Below the pieces are notes generated by a model. That model had not been told where the DNA came from. It searched no databases and saw only the letters and a list, made by a program, of their open reading frames with translations. Of a stretch of 64,000 nt of DNA, positions 42,970-51,982 are shown one piece after another (the first letter of the stretch is position 1; each line of letters begins with the position of its first letter). The DNA lies in the NCBI RefSeq assembly GCF_017356035.1, contig NZ_JAFIQX010000011.1, forward strand, positions 124,001 through 188,000, in the 5' to 3' direction. Source of the DNA: Longitalea luteola (lineage in GTDB: Bacteria; Bacteroidota; Bacteroidia; Chitinophagales; Chitinophagaceae). Both the position numbers and the translations under genes were made by a program.

Positions 42970-43362
42970 TTATCTGTAAACCAGGGCGCAGATCAATGTA
43001 GCCAGGGATATGCCCAGGAAATTACTGGTCATGTCAAGCACGGAAACAGATCTGCCGGGTACAAAGGATTGAAGGATTTCAAAAAGGTACGATGATAATA
43101 AAACGGCAATCCAGAAAACACCTTTATAGCGGCCTTTGCAGAACAATATATAAAGGAAGATGGTGATCACGAAATAATAACCGCCATGAAAGATCATATC
43201 AAGCCACCAGTGATAACCGTTGCTGAAAAAACTTGCCGGGTGAAAATTTGGCCATCCACAAAATATACCGGTAACAAGCAGCAGGGCGACAAACAATACT
43301 ATTTTACCAACCCCTTCCACTCTGTACTTACTCACTTTGGTCACGTTTGTCTTAGAATGCAT
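42970..43362 (-). CDS. VanZ-like membrane protein
   Basis: 130 residues with four predicted membrane helices: IVLFVALLLVTGIFCGW, FHGGYYFVITIFLYILF, VFWIAVLLSSYLFEILQSF and FLGISLATLICALVY. The motif LQSFVPGRSVSVLDMTSNFLG fits the VanZ-like family (FEILQxFVPGR-x-D-x-N). Its ATG lies inside the end of the preceding gene (11-nt overlap), so translation is probably coupled. In capsule loci such proteins occur often; their function is unknown. Confidence 0.85.
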   Translation of the reverse strand: MHSKTNVTKVSKYRVEGVGKIVLFVALLLVTGIFCGWPNFHPASFFSNGYHWWLDMIFHGGYYFVITIFLYILFCKGRYKGVFWIAVLLSSYLFEILQSFVPGRSVSVLDMTSNFLGISLATLICALVYR

Positions 43363-44743
43363 TTTCTTCGCCTTTTAATGTGTTAAATACCGTCAGGAAA
43401 ATAATTTTAATGTCCAGCCACATATTCCAGTTCTCCATATACCACAGGTCATATTCAACACGCTTCTTCATCTGGTCGAGGGTTTTTGTTTCACCCCTGA
43501 ACCCATTCACCTGCGCCCAACCGGTAATGCCAGGTTTTAAAAACTGGCGGATCATATATTCATCGATGATCTTTGAATAATCATCGGTATGTTTCAGCAT
43601 ATGCGGACGCGGTCCCACGATACTCATATCGCCCATCAGTACATTCAGGAATTGCGGAAACTCATCGAGACTGGTGCGCCGGAGGAACTGTCCCAGTTTT
43701 GTGATACGGGCGTCATTGCGGGTAGCCTGTAAGGTGTTTGCATTATCGTTCACCTTCATGCTTCTGAACTTCAGGCACCAGAAGCTTTTATTATCCTGCC
43801 CGCTGCGTTGCTGCCGGAAAAAGATGGGACCTTTTGATTCCAGCTTGATGAGCAGTCCGATCAACGGGATCAGCCAGGAAAGAATGAACACCGTCACCAG
43901 CGAGCTCACTATAATATCGAACAGGCGTTTCTTGATCTTGTTGCCGAGGTCATCCAGCGGTTCTTTACGCAGCGAAAGCACAGGTATCTCGTTCAGGTAA
44001 TCGATAAACACCTGGCGTTTCACGAGCGCGCCGATATCAGGCACTATCCTGAACCGAATGCAATTCTGATCAGCTTTCTGGATCAGCCGGTAAATACCCG
44101 GGTTCTGTTCGGGCACTATGGTAGAGTAGATCTCTGTAGCCCCATAGCGTTTACAAACATCCAGTGCACCGTTGATATTGCCCAGGATAGGATACCGTGA
44201 CAGCTCATGAATATTTTCGACTTCTTCGCAATAACCGATCACCTCTTTATTTACGCCGTCTTCTTCGAGGTAATCGACCAGCTTGCGCGACAGATCGTTA
44301 TATCCCAGCACAACTACTTTATGCGAAAAGAAATCTTTCTTTTTAAAATAATGATATACGGCCAGGTATAAAAACCGGTTACAGGCCAGCAGTAACGGAA
44401 TGCCACAAATGATGGTGGCAATAAATAAACGCGAGATAATAAAGAAATGGGAGAAGAACAGAAAGCCGCAAATCATGAGCAGAAAATACAGGAATGCACG
44501 CGTTGAGCGCCCTGCAAACAATTCAAATGAAAAAATATTCCGCTCATGGTACACATTGCCTGAGAAAGCAACTACCAGCCAGGCAACTGTCAAATAAATA
44601 CCGAAGTAAGTGTATTCAATGTAGGCTTCTATCAGCATTTCCCGTTGAAAAAAGAACCGGGCTGTAAAGAACACCAGGTTAATTGCCATCAGGTCCATAG
44701 CCAGCAAAGTCAGCTGCAAATGGCGCAAAAATCTGCTATTCAT
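43352..44743 (-). CDS. Polyprenyl-phosphate sugar-1-phosphate transferase (initiating enzyme, WcaJ type)
   Basis: Starts the repeat unit by moving a sugar phosphate to undecaprenyl phosphate. 463 residues. N-terminal half with four or five membrane helices and a CoA-binding-like Rossmann domain (VVVLGYNDLSRKLVDYL, about residues 142-158). C-terminal catalytic domain about 260-463: KKRLFDIIVSSLVTVFILSW, GPIFFRQQRSG, FWCLKFRSM, RRTSLDEFPQFLNVL and GDMSIVGPRPHM, all diagnostic of this transferase family. The PGITGWAQVNGFRGET segment is intact. Undecaprenyl-phosphate glucose transferase is the closest type; the sugar is not certain. Confidence 0.94.
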   Translation of the reverse strand: MNSRFLRHLQLTLLAMDLMAINLVFFTARFFFQREMLIEAYIEYTYFGIYLTVAWLVVAFSGNVYHERNIFSFELFAGRSTRAFLYFLLMICGFLFFSHFFIISRLFIATIICGIPLLLACNRFLYLAVYHYFKKKDFFSHKVVVLGYNDLSRKLVDYLEEDGVNKEVIGYCEEVENIHELSRYPILGNINGALDVCKRYGATEIYSTIVPEQNPGIYRLIQKADQNCIRFRIVPDIGALVKRQVFIDYLNEIPVLSLRKEPLDDLGNKIKKRLFDIIVSSLVTVFILSWLIPLIGLLIKLESKGPIFFRQQRSGQDNKSFWCLKFRSMKVNDNANTLQATRNDARITKLGQFLRRTSLDEFPQFLNVLMGDMSIVGPRPHMLKHTDDYSKIIDEYMIRQFLKPGITGWAQVNGFRGETKTLDQMKKRVEYDLWYMENWNMWLDIKIIFLTVFNTLKGEENAF

Positions 44744-44760
44744 ACACTCTCATTTTGTAG

Positions 44761-44823
44761 TCAATGGTGAATGGTCAATGGGCAATGGTCAATGGTCAAT
44801 GGTGAATGGTCAATGGTCAATCA
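44761..44823. repeat. TCAATGG heptamer array
   Basis: Nine consecutive 7-bp units TCAATGG/TGAATGG/GCAATGG. It lies within the capsule operon, 17 nt upstream of the WcaJ-type gene. Same family as at 9235 and 54433. Confidence 0.85.
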
Positions 44824-44906
44824 AACGGACCGCTCCTGCTCGCTCACATTAACTCATTCAATTAATAACTTGTTACCTATATCAACTTTATCAGCTAGTC
44901 AACTGA

Positions 44907-45671
44907 TTAGCTCGTCAACTTACCCACCTTCTTCACCATGAAGATCTTCTTGAAGAACAGGTAAATAAACAATGAATTGGTGATAACATACCTGCGGAAC
45001 AAACGCCGTGGCTCCTGCATCAGGCGGTACAGCCACTCCAGCCCCATGTGCTGCAGCCAGGCCGGGGCTCGTTTCTGCATACCCACCATAACGGGCAGCG
45101 CCCCGCCTACTCCGATCATTACCGCTTTGATCCTTCCCTTCATGGAAGCCATCCATTTCTCCTGTTTGGGACAACCAAGTATCACCAGCACTACCGCTGC
45201 TCCTGAGTTATTGATCTTTTCAACCAGCTGTTCTTCTTCTTCTTTGGTGGCCGGCCTGAACGGCGGACTGTACATACCTGCAATGGGTAGATCGGGAAAT
45301 GCATACTTCAGGTAATTCTCGGTTTTTTCCAGTAAAGCCGGCGTACCGCCATAGAAGAAAGCCGGCAGCCGCCTCAGCATCATTTGCTGCAACAGGTCGG
45401 GTAACAGGTCCATACCGGCTACTCTGTCCTGTTTAATACCATACACATACTGCAGTACCCAGGTCAACGGTTTGCCATCCGGCGTTACCATGGTGGCATT
45501 GTTAATGATATTGTTAAACGACTGATCCTTGTATGCTTCAATGAACATATGTACGTTGGCAACACATACATTAGCCGATTCCTTCTGGTGCGCCATCGTA
45601 AGAATGTTATTGACGAAAGATGAATAATTGCCTGTTGTAATACCGAAGTTGATAATACTTTTCCGTTCCAT
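44907..45671 (-). CDS. WecG/TagA/CpsF-family glycosyltransferase (GT26)
   Basis: 254 residues. Family landmarks: VCVANVHMFIEAY, TMVTPDGKPLTWVL (catalytic Asp region, about residue 68), FYGGTPALLEKTENYL and VVLVILGCPKQEKWM (about 158-172). The C-terminal APAWLQHMGLEWLYRLMQEPRR and membrane-associating tail are intact. Members add a sugar (often ManNAc or glucuronic acid type) to the lipid-linked primer. Genes before and after are capsule genes. The sugar remains unknown. Confidence 0.93.
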   Translation of the reverse strand: MERKSIINFGITTGNYSSFVNNILTMAHQKESANVCVANVHMFIEAYKDQSFNNIINNATMVTPDGKPLTWVLQYVYGIKQDRVAGMDLLPDLLQQMMLRRLPAFFYGGTPALLEKTENYLKYAFPDLPIAGMYSPPFRPATKEEEEQLVEKINNSGAAVVLVILGCPKQEKWMASMKGRIKAVMIGVGGALPVMVGMQKRAPAWLQHMGLEWLYRLMQEPRRLFRRYVITNSLFIYLFFKKIFMVKKVGKLTS

Positions 45672-45697
45672 ACCTGAAGTATTTTAGGGAATGAATT

Positions 45698-46255
45698 TTA
45701 GAGTTTGCCGTAATATTTGGACTTAACCAGTTTTAGGTGCGTTTGCAGGTCTACGTCATTATCGAAGCGGCCTCTTATTTTGCGGGCAGGCACGCCTGCA
45801 TAAATGGAATAAGGTTCTACATCTTTTGTTACCAGTGATCCTGCGCCAATAATACTTCCCTCACCAATTGTAATGCCACCCATGACAGTTGATCCATAAC
45901 CGATCCACACATCGTCTTCAATAATGGTGATCAACCCCACACCCTTCCAGTTGTATTTAGGATCACGGATCTGCGGCGCCAACCGGATAGGCACTCCGGG
46001 CAGCTGGTAGTGATGATCGTACCGCCCTACAATGGCTACACGGTTACCAAACATCACATTATCACCAATGACCACATCCGCTTCTATAAAGGAATCCCTG
46101 CCAATATAAAAATTACGCCCTATCACTACTTTGTCTCTGCCCCAAATGCGTACACGTAAACCGGCATGAAATCCTTCCGCTATGCTGTAACGTCTGTACA
46201 GAACTTTGACCAGCAAAAGATCTCTTATTTGCCTGATTGCATTTAGGATGAACAT
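45698..46255 (-). CDS. Hexapeptide-repeat acyltransferase
   Basis: 185 residues with left-handed beta-helix repeats: VIGRNFYIGRDSFIEADVVI, IGDNVMFGNRVAIVG and IGYGSTVMGGITIGEGSIIG, ending YSIYAGVPARKIRGRF, the usual trimer-forming end of the maltose/galactoside acetyltransferase group. A loop with DHHYQLPG interrupts the helix and may carry the catalytic His. In a capsule locus it probably O-acetylates a sugar of the repeat unit. Confidence 0.88.
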   Translation of the reverse strand: MFILNAIRQIRDLLLVKVLYRRYSIAEGFHAGLRVRIWGRDKVVIGRNFYIGRDSFIEADVVIGDNVMFGNRVAIVGRYDHHYQLPGVPIRLAPQIRDPKYNWKGVGLITIIEDDVWIGYGSTVMGGITIGEGSIIGAGSLVTKDVEPYSIYAGVPARKIRGRFDNDVDLQTHLKLVKSKYYGKL

Positions 46256-46314
46256 ATTGATTATTTTCAGGGGTTATAGTATGTAAGCAGTTGACGGCGG
46301 TTGGCCAGGAATAA

Positions 46315-47406
46315 TTAAATGGCCATCATGACCTCATGCATGCCGGCACATACCTGCCGGCGGGTGAATTTCATGGCTATCTGCCGGTTATTAGCCGACA
46401 TGGTCTTTCTTAATGTATGATCATTGTATAATGTCTCTATGGCTGAGGCAACACTTTCCGGTGACTCGCCTTCTACCCATAAGGCATTGTCGGGCGATGT
46501 TAAATGATCCTTGGCGGCCCTGATGCGGGTAGTGATCACCGGTAAACCCGCGGCTACCGATTTGAACAGCGCCATCGGAAAGCCTTCGTTGAAAAAAGTG
46601 GGGAATGCCAGAATGTCGGCATTGGCATAAAAATGATCGCATTCGTGATCGGGAATAAATCCCGCAAACCGAACATACTTCATGACCTTTAATGCTTCTG
46701 CCTCTTTCCTTAATTTTTCCATATCCGGACCATCACCTACAAACACCACCTGGCAGTCTTCCCTGCAGGAAAGCATCGGTATGCTTCGCAACAAACTGAA
46801 TACGCCTTTCTCTTTTACGATGCGGCCCACGAACAATATTTTGAACTTGTTCTCATCGAGCGCATATTTTTCCCGGAACTCAACGGAAGCCACAGAACGG
46901 CCGGGGTCAACGATATTAGCAGTGATAAATATTTTTCGTGCCAGCCCGGGATCATACTGGCGCACCAGCTCTTTCTCTTCGCTCGACAAAAAGAACCAGG
47001 CATCTACATGCTTTCTCAAGAAGGGGATCACTACGTTACGGTAAAAGAAGGACCGGCTTTCGAGGATCGATATATCTGATCCATGGGTCTTGATCACAAT
47101 TTTTACCCTACGGAAGTAAAATAATTTAATGATCAATACGGTAATGAAATCCCTGGTAGTTCCTACCGGTTCAAACCGCGAATTCAGGTACAAAATATCC
47201 GGCGCAAAGGCATACAGCTCTTTTACGATATTAAATGCCTTTGCCACAACGCCCCATAATTTATTCAGCTTGCCGGCAGATGAATCATTTCGGCCATACG
47301 AAACCGGTTTACAGGTGTACCCCAGATCGGTAAACCCGTCGATCTCGTCACGCGATAAAAGAACATGGTGTTTGGGTGGCACGCCCACCAAAATCCGATG
47401 CGCCAT
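46315..47406 (-). CDS. Glycosyltransferase, GT4 family
   Basis: 363 residues. GT-B fold with the donor-binding domain at FKILFVGRIVKEKGVFSLL (about residues 190-208) and the acidic active-site stretch ILAFPTFFNEGFPMALFKSV (about 267-286). The N-terminal acceptor domain begins RILVGVPPKHHVLL. Its start overlaps the stop of the upstream GT4 gene at 47406, so the two are translated as a coupled pair. Confidence 0.9.
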   Translation of the reverse strand: MAHRILVGVPPKHHVLLSRDEIDGFTDLGYTCKPVSYGRNDSSAGKLNKLWGVVAKAFNIVKELYAFAPDILYLNSRFEPVGTTRDFITVLIIKLFYFRRVKIVIKTHGSDISILESRSFFYRNVVIPFLRKHVDAWFFLSSEEKELVRQYDPGLARKIFITANIVDPGRSVASVEFREKYALDENKFKILFVGRIVKEKGVFSLLRSIPMLSCREDCQVVFVGDGPDMEKLRKEAEALKVMKYVRFAGFIPDHECDHFYANADILAFPTFFNEGFPMALFKSVAAGLPVITTRIRAAKDHLTSPDNALWVEGESPESVASAIETLYNDHTLRKTMSANNRQIAMKFTRRQVCAGMHEVMMAI

Positions 47407-48638
47407 TAATTGTAGAATTGAGAGGTTATTAAATTCACTTTCCGTTCCCAGGTATTTCCCTTGGCATAGTTGTATGCATTCCGGGAATATTGTTTTCTTA
47501 ATTCAGGATCTTTATACATCGTGGTCACTGCCCGCGCAATATCCTGCGCTGTCTTTTCTTTCGTTGTGGGTTTTATCTTAATGCCGCATTCATTGCTTAC
47601 GGCAAGGGCAGAACCGTGAATATCCAGCGTGATCACCGGCAGGCCAAAGGCCATGGCCTCGTTCAACTGGGCCGGACAGGAATCACGCAGTGAGCAGAAA
47701 ATAAACACATCAGCCTGTTCATAGTGATGCACCACTTCATTAAAGGGAATTTGTCCCAGGATGCGCAGGCGCTTGGGGTCAAGGCCATATTGATCTATCC
47801 AGCCCTGTAAATGAGGATATAATTCGCCGCCGCCAACTATCGTGAAGGTGTAATCAACTTCTTTGGGTACTAATGATAATGCATGCAGAATGAGGTTCAA
47901 CCCCTTGCGTGGCAACATGCGGCCTACCCATAACAGGTTTAACGTTTTGCCGGGCTTACGTTCAATGTACTGCAGGTTCTGCATGGATAATGGTATCGCA
48001 TTGTCGAGCACCAGGTGTATATTGTTGCGGGGCGCTCTGCGGAGCCTTTGTACAATATCGGCAGTGTCCTGGTTGGTTACCAGGATATGATCTGAACGGG
48101 AAACCGTATTCTTCAGGTTAGCGCTGAACCTGATGCTCAGGTTCGAGATCAAACTTCGGATCCGTTCAATTTTCCAGGCCGGTCCAAAATATTCTTTAAA
48201 AGCAGGCAATGCTTCCTGCCCGCCCCCTACCGGACCGAAAATGATCCTGGTGTCTTTTAACTTCCATAAGAATGTCCCCTGCTGAAAGCTGCCAAAGGTA
48301 ACGTGATGGGCTACGTCGAAACGTTTTTCCTTATGCATTTGCATAGCAACACGGGCTGCTTTCTTACGCCATAAGTAATAATGCAGGTAAATGGTCTTCG
48401 AAGAAGTGTTCAACAACATTTTGTCGAGGTTGAAGGCCAGTTCAACACAAACAATGTGCAGATTAGGTATCGCTAACCGCTCAAGCTCTTTTTCCGTTGC
48501 CTCTTTGTCTTCTACATTGGTGAGGCACCACACTTCATATCCCTGCAGGGCCAGGTTAAGCGCCCAGCTCCATCCGTTACCTGGCTCACTTCCTCTGATG
48601 GGTGAGCAGGCATATGCACTTAATAAGACTTTCTTCAT
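47406..48638 (-). CDS. Glycosyltransferase, GT4 family
   Basis: 410 residues. N-terminus VLLSAYACSPIRGSEPGNGW is typical of a GT4 subgroup in capsule loci. Donor domain: NLLWVGRMLPRKGLNLILHAL (split at about residues 233-253) and the site DVFIFCSLRDSCPAQLNEAM. It overlaps the next GT4 gene by one base. Linkage specificity unknown. Confidence 0.9.
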   Translation of the reverse strand: MKKVLLSAYACSPIRGSEPGNGWSWALNLALQGYEVWCLTNVEDKEATEKELERLAIPNLHIVCVELAFNLDKMLLNTSSKTIYLHYYLWRKKAARVAMQMHKEKRFDVAHHVTFGSFQQGTFLWKLKDTRIIFGPVGGGQEALPAFKEYFGPAWKIERIRSLISNLSIRFSANLKNTVSRSDHILVTNQDTADIVQRLRRAPRNNIHLVLDNAIPLSMQNLQYIERKPGKTLNLLWVGRMLPRKGLNLILHALSLVPKEVDYTFTIVGGGELYPHLQGWIDQYGLDPKRLRILGQIPFNEVVHHYEQADVFIFCSLRDSCPAQLNEAMAFGLPVITLDIHGSALAVSNECGIKIKPTTKEKTAQDIARAVTTMYKDPELRKQYSRNAYNYAKGNTWERKVNLITSQFYN

Positions 48639-48730
48639 TAGATATATTGTTGCTTACGGGTAAAGGCAAAGTTTTGCATACCTGAGATTGGGAAGCACTC
48701 AAAACCTCCTACTTCGTACTTCGTACCTCT

Positions 48731-49255
48731 TTATGCCACTTCCACCGCCTGGAGGCGGGGTTTTATCGGTGCAGCGGGGTTGCCCACCACCACTGCATTG
48801 GCAGGCATGCTCTTGGTGACCACGGAACCACAACCAATAGTAACGTGATCGCCAATGGTGATATCGCCGATGATACAGGTATTACTTCCTACTTCCACAT
48901 AATCACCGATGACCGGTGAGCCCGTGAGTACGCCGTTCGGCCGTTGTTTATTACCGATAGTAGTGCAATGGCGAAGGGTGCAGTTATTGCCAATCACTAC
49001 CTGGCTGTTCAGCACCAGGCCCTGGCCGTGATAGATGCGCAGGCCCTTGCCGATGCGGGCATTCCAGGGAATCTCGATGCAGAATATCCATTCTACCAGG
49101 ATCTTGTAAAAGATGCGGTAGGGAAAGCCGAGGTAATAATACATTTTACGCGTAGTGCAGAAATTGGCGATCCTGAACAACAGCATGATCACACGCCCTT
49201 TTGCACTGTCGTGATTGGCGTTCCAGTCCTGAAGGATAAATGAAAAGAAATTCAT
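48731..49255 (-). CDS. Serine-acetyltransferase-like hexapeptide transferase
   Basis: 174 residues. C-terminal half is a hexapeptide beta helix (IGKGLRIYHGQGLVLNSQVV, IGNNCTLRHCTTIGN, IGDHVTIGCGSVVTKSMP) that ends VVVGNPAAPIKPR, similar to the LbH domain of serine acetyltransferases. The long N-terminal helical domain of CysE is missing, so in this locus it more likely acetylates a capsule sugar. Downstream lies an ACTTCGT heptamer run (48711-48731). Confidence 0.87.
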   Translation of the reverse strand: MNFFSFILQDWNANHDSAKGRVIMLLFRIANFCTTRKMYYYLGFPYRIFYKILVEWIFCIEIPWNARIGKGLRIYHGQGLVLNSQVVIGNNCTLRHCTTIGNKQRPNGVLTGSPVIGDYVEVGSNTCIIGDITIGDHVTIGCGSVVTKSMPANAVVVGNPAAPIKPRLQAVEVA

Positions 49256-49346
49256 TTTATGATGGTTATGGTGAAGGGTGATCGCGTTTAGCGTTTTGCG
49301 TTTAGCCCGCCTTCGCTGAAGCTATGGACGGGCAAGCGTTCAACGT

Positions 49347-50513
49347 TTAAGAAGCATACGCATGCAACAAGATCTCCGTATTCCTGTCCCACATCTCCTC
49401 AACCTTGTTGCTATTGATGTTTTGCGCCAACGTTTTGTAATGCTCATTGCGCAATGCAAATCGCATGCCTTCGGCCAGATTTACCGGATCATTGGGTGGA
49501 ACCAGCAGTCCGTTAACGTTATGGCTGATAAACTCAGGAAAAGAGCCTACACTGGTGGCAATTACCGGCGTGTTCAGTCCAAAGGCCGTCATTAATACCC
49601 CGCTTTGCGTGGCGTCTTTATACGGACATACAATAAACTTTGCCTCCTGTATCAATGTAGCCAGCTCATCATTGGGAATATGTTTTTCCATCAGCGTTAT
49701 ATTGTTCTTATACGCCTGTATGATACGCTCGTTAATATCAAAGCCCGGATATCGTTTGCCGGCAATGATCAATCTTTCATTGGGGAATTCCCTGAACACT
49801 TCCGGCATGGCCTGTAACAGATCATCGATCCCTTTGTAAGGCGATAACCGGCCAAAGAATAGAATATGTTTCTTCTCGGCCTCTGCTGTTTTCACCACCT
49901 TCTTCAAATACGAATAGGGGCTCATTTGCAATAAGGCCGTTTGCTTATTGTGTTTCTTATAATGATCTTCAAACTGCTTCCTGGCAAAACGCGAGTAAAA
50001 CAGGTATTTCTTTTTTACCGGCATATTGAAGAAGAAAGTGCGGGGCAAACTGATCTTCCAGCTGTTTTCGCCGGTATGTGGCACCGGATCATGTATCGTG
50101 ATACATACATTCTTAAACGCCTTCAGGAAGAGCAACATGCCGATCGCCCGTAAACTGACGGTCTCAAAATGAATAATATCAGGTTTAAACCGCCTGATGA
50201 ATTTCCATACGTCGAATGAGATCTGCAAAGTGCTATACGAAAAACCGGTGCGGTGCGGATGGATCACAAAATGTACACTTTCGGTTCCGTTGAAATAAGA
50301 TTTCAGGTTCTCATAGCTTTGTTTGGTCAGGATCTCCTCCGGTTTCACCAGCGCTTTTCCTTCGGGAAAACGATCGATCTCCAGGATGGTCATATTCTTG
50401 CCATGAGGGGTCAATTCAATCAACACATGTAACTGCACATGCTTCTTCAATACATTGATCAATTCAATAGAAATATCCAAAAAGGCAACCTGCATGTAAT
50501 ACACGACTGTCAT
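49347..50513 (-). CDS. Glycosyltransferase, GT4 family
   Basis: 388 residues. Donor domain with HILFFGRLSPYKGIDDLLQA (about residues 220-239) and KFIVCPYKDATQSGVLMTAF (about 303-322). Overlaps the upstream flippase gene by 4 nt (start 50513 against its stop at 50510). Between this gene and the acetyltransferase, 49275-49345 contains GCGTTTA heptamers and a GCCCGCC/GGGC hairpin. Confidence 0.9.
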   Translation of the reverse strand: MTVVYYMQVAFLDISIELINVLKKHVQLHVLIELTPHGKNMTILEIDRFPEGKALVKPEEILTKQSYENLKSYFNGTESVHFVIHPHRTGFSYSTLQISFDVWKFIRRFKPDIIHFETVSLRAIGMLLFLKAFKNVCITIHDPVPHTGENSWKISLPRTFFFNMPVKKKYLFYSRFARKQFEDHYKKHNKQTALLQMSPYSYLKKVVKTAEAEKKHILFFGRLSPYKGIDDLLQAMPEVFREFPNERLIIAGKRYPGFDINERIIQAYKNNITLMEKHIPNDELATLIQEAKFIVCPYKDATQSGVLMTAFGLNTPVIATSVGSFPEFISHNVNGLLVPPNDPVNLAEGMRFALRNEHYKTLAQNINSNKVEEMWDRNTEILLHAYAS

Positions 50514-51982
50514 GGTAAACTATTTTCGGGTTTGCGATTGGCAGATAACTGGAAATTAGCCATGGGCAGTTTTATAAATGCCAATGCCAGCAATAACCAG
50601 TAGCCTGTAAACAGGGCTACAGGAGGGAATTTGTATGATAACAGAACATAGGTTCCGGCCAGAAAAGCGGTCAGTACATAGAACTTTATCACATGCCCCA
50701 CAGACGCCATTCCCTTCCGGATCAACAGCACATCCTGGCAAATATGAAATACAAGGAAAGAGAAAAATATGGCCAGGTTAACGGTCGTAAGATCTTTCGC
50801 GAACAAGAATCCAACGAAACAGAAGACCACGTTCAGGATCAAACTGGCTACGTTGAACCACATATCGGCCCGTTCCATATTCATTGCCACGAGTACATTA
50901 GCCTGCAACAGGGCTGTGGGGAAGATCAGGATCGTCAGGAACATCTGTTTGGTGTAAGTACCTGTTTCGATATAGGTGCTTCCGAACGCCCAGGGGATCA
51001 GGGTGTCGGCAAAAGAGTAAATAAAGGTGTAGGTAAATAAACCAAACAGTAAATAGTAATTGAACACTTTACTGAAGTAGTTCCGGAAATCCTGTATACT
51101 GCCCGTTTTGAACTGTTGCACCAGCGCCGGGAAAACCGACATGGAAACGATCAGTGGCAGGATCTGTGCAATGGCGAACACGCGGAAGGAGATCTCGAAA
51201 TGCGCCACATCGGTTAAAGGCAGTGTTTTTGAAATGATGATGTTTGAAATGCGCCAGTAAGCAATGGAAACACTGCCGATGATGATAAACGGCCAGTTGG
51301 CAAAGACGATCTTTTTCACTTCACTCCAGGCCAGCGGATAGTTCCATAAAGTTCGCATGCTCATTGTGCGGGAGGAACCAAAGGCCAGGAAAAAGTTCAG
51401 CGTGACAAACCGTACCGCGATCAGCAGTATGGCCATGGTCATGATCGAAAAAGGAAAAAGGAATAGCAGGCAACCGATTGCAAATTTCAGTATGGAATCG
51501 ATGATCAATATGATGAATGTCTTGTTCTGATTGAACTCTGCTACATTCAACGCCTTGATGGCATAAATGATATTGTCGAAAATGATATTAACGCCCAGCA
51601 ATATGATCAGGTATTGCAAAGTGGCATCCTGGTACAGGAGAAAAGCAACGCCTATGCTGCACACATAAAAGAAAAGGCCACTGTACAATTGTATCTTAAT
51701 GAAGCGGCTCACCAGTTCCTGTTTGTCTGTGGCATCAACAAGTTCACGCGTGAACCATTGGCCCAGCCCCAGGGTTGAAAAAGCAGCCAGGAACTGATAA
51801 ATGGTATTGGCAATTAAGAAAAAAGCAAATTCACTGGTGGCGTATTTACGTGCTACGATCACAAAAAACAAACTTACCAGAACACTTTGCAGACCATTGG
51901 CTGCAATGCCCCAGAAACTGTTTTTTATTAACCGCGACTTAAACAGGTTCACCGTATGCTGAAACAGGTTCTTCATCAACAA
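50510..51982 (-). CDS. wzx: Wzx-type oligosaccharide flippase
   Basis: 490 residues with about twelve to fourteen predicted membrane helices of the MOP/PST superfamily: an N-terminal basic stretch, then NSFWGIAANGLQSVLVSLFF and further pairs to the C-terminus. It flips the lipid-linked repeat unit to the periplasmic face. The start overlaps the end of wzy by 44 nt (38 nt if Met3 is used), so translation is coupled. Specific to the repeat unit of this locus. wzx is assigned by topology and context. Confidence 0.88.
   Translation of the reverse strand: MLMKNLFQHTVNLFKSRLIKNSFWGIAANGLQSVLVSLFFVIVARKYATSEFAFFLIANTIYQFLAAFSTLGLGQWFTRELVDATDKQELVSRFIKIQLYSGLFFYVCSIGVAFLLYQDATLQYLIILLGVNIIFDNIIYAIKALNVAEFNQNKTFIILIIDSILKFAIGCLLFLFPFSIMTMAILLIAVRFVTLNFFLAFGSSRTMSMRTLWNYPLAWSEVKKIVFANWPFIIIGSVSIAYWRISNIIISKTLPLTDVAHFEISFRVFAIAQILPLIVSMSVFPALVQQFKTGSIQDFRNYFSKVFNYYLLFGLFTYTFIYSFADTLIPWAFGSTYIETGTYTKQMFLTILIFPTALLQANVLVAMNMERADMWFNVASLILNVVFCFVGFLFAKDLTTVNLAIFFSFLVFHICQDVLLIRKGMASVGHVIKFYVLTAFLAGTYVLLSYKFPPVALFTGYWLLLALAFIKLPMANFQLSANRKPENSLP

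Noticed and set aside
48731-49255. Housekeeping serine acetyltransferase (cysE)
   Set aside because: The chain lacks the N-terminal helical domain and lies in a capsule operon; a sugar acetyltransferase is likelier.
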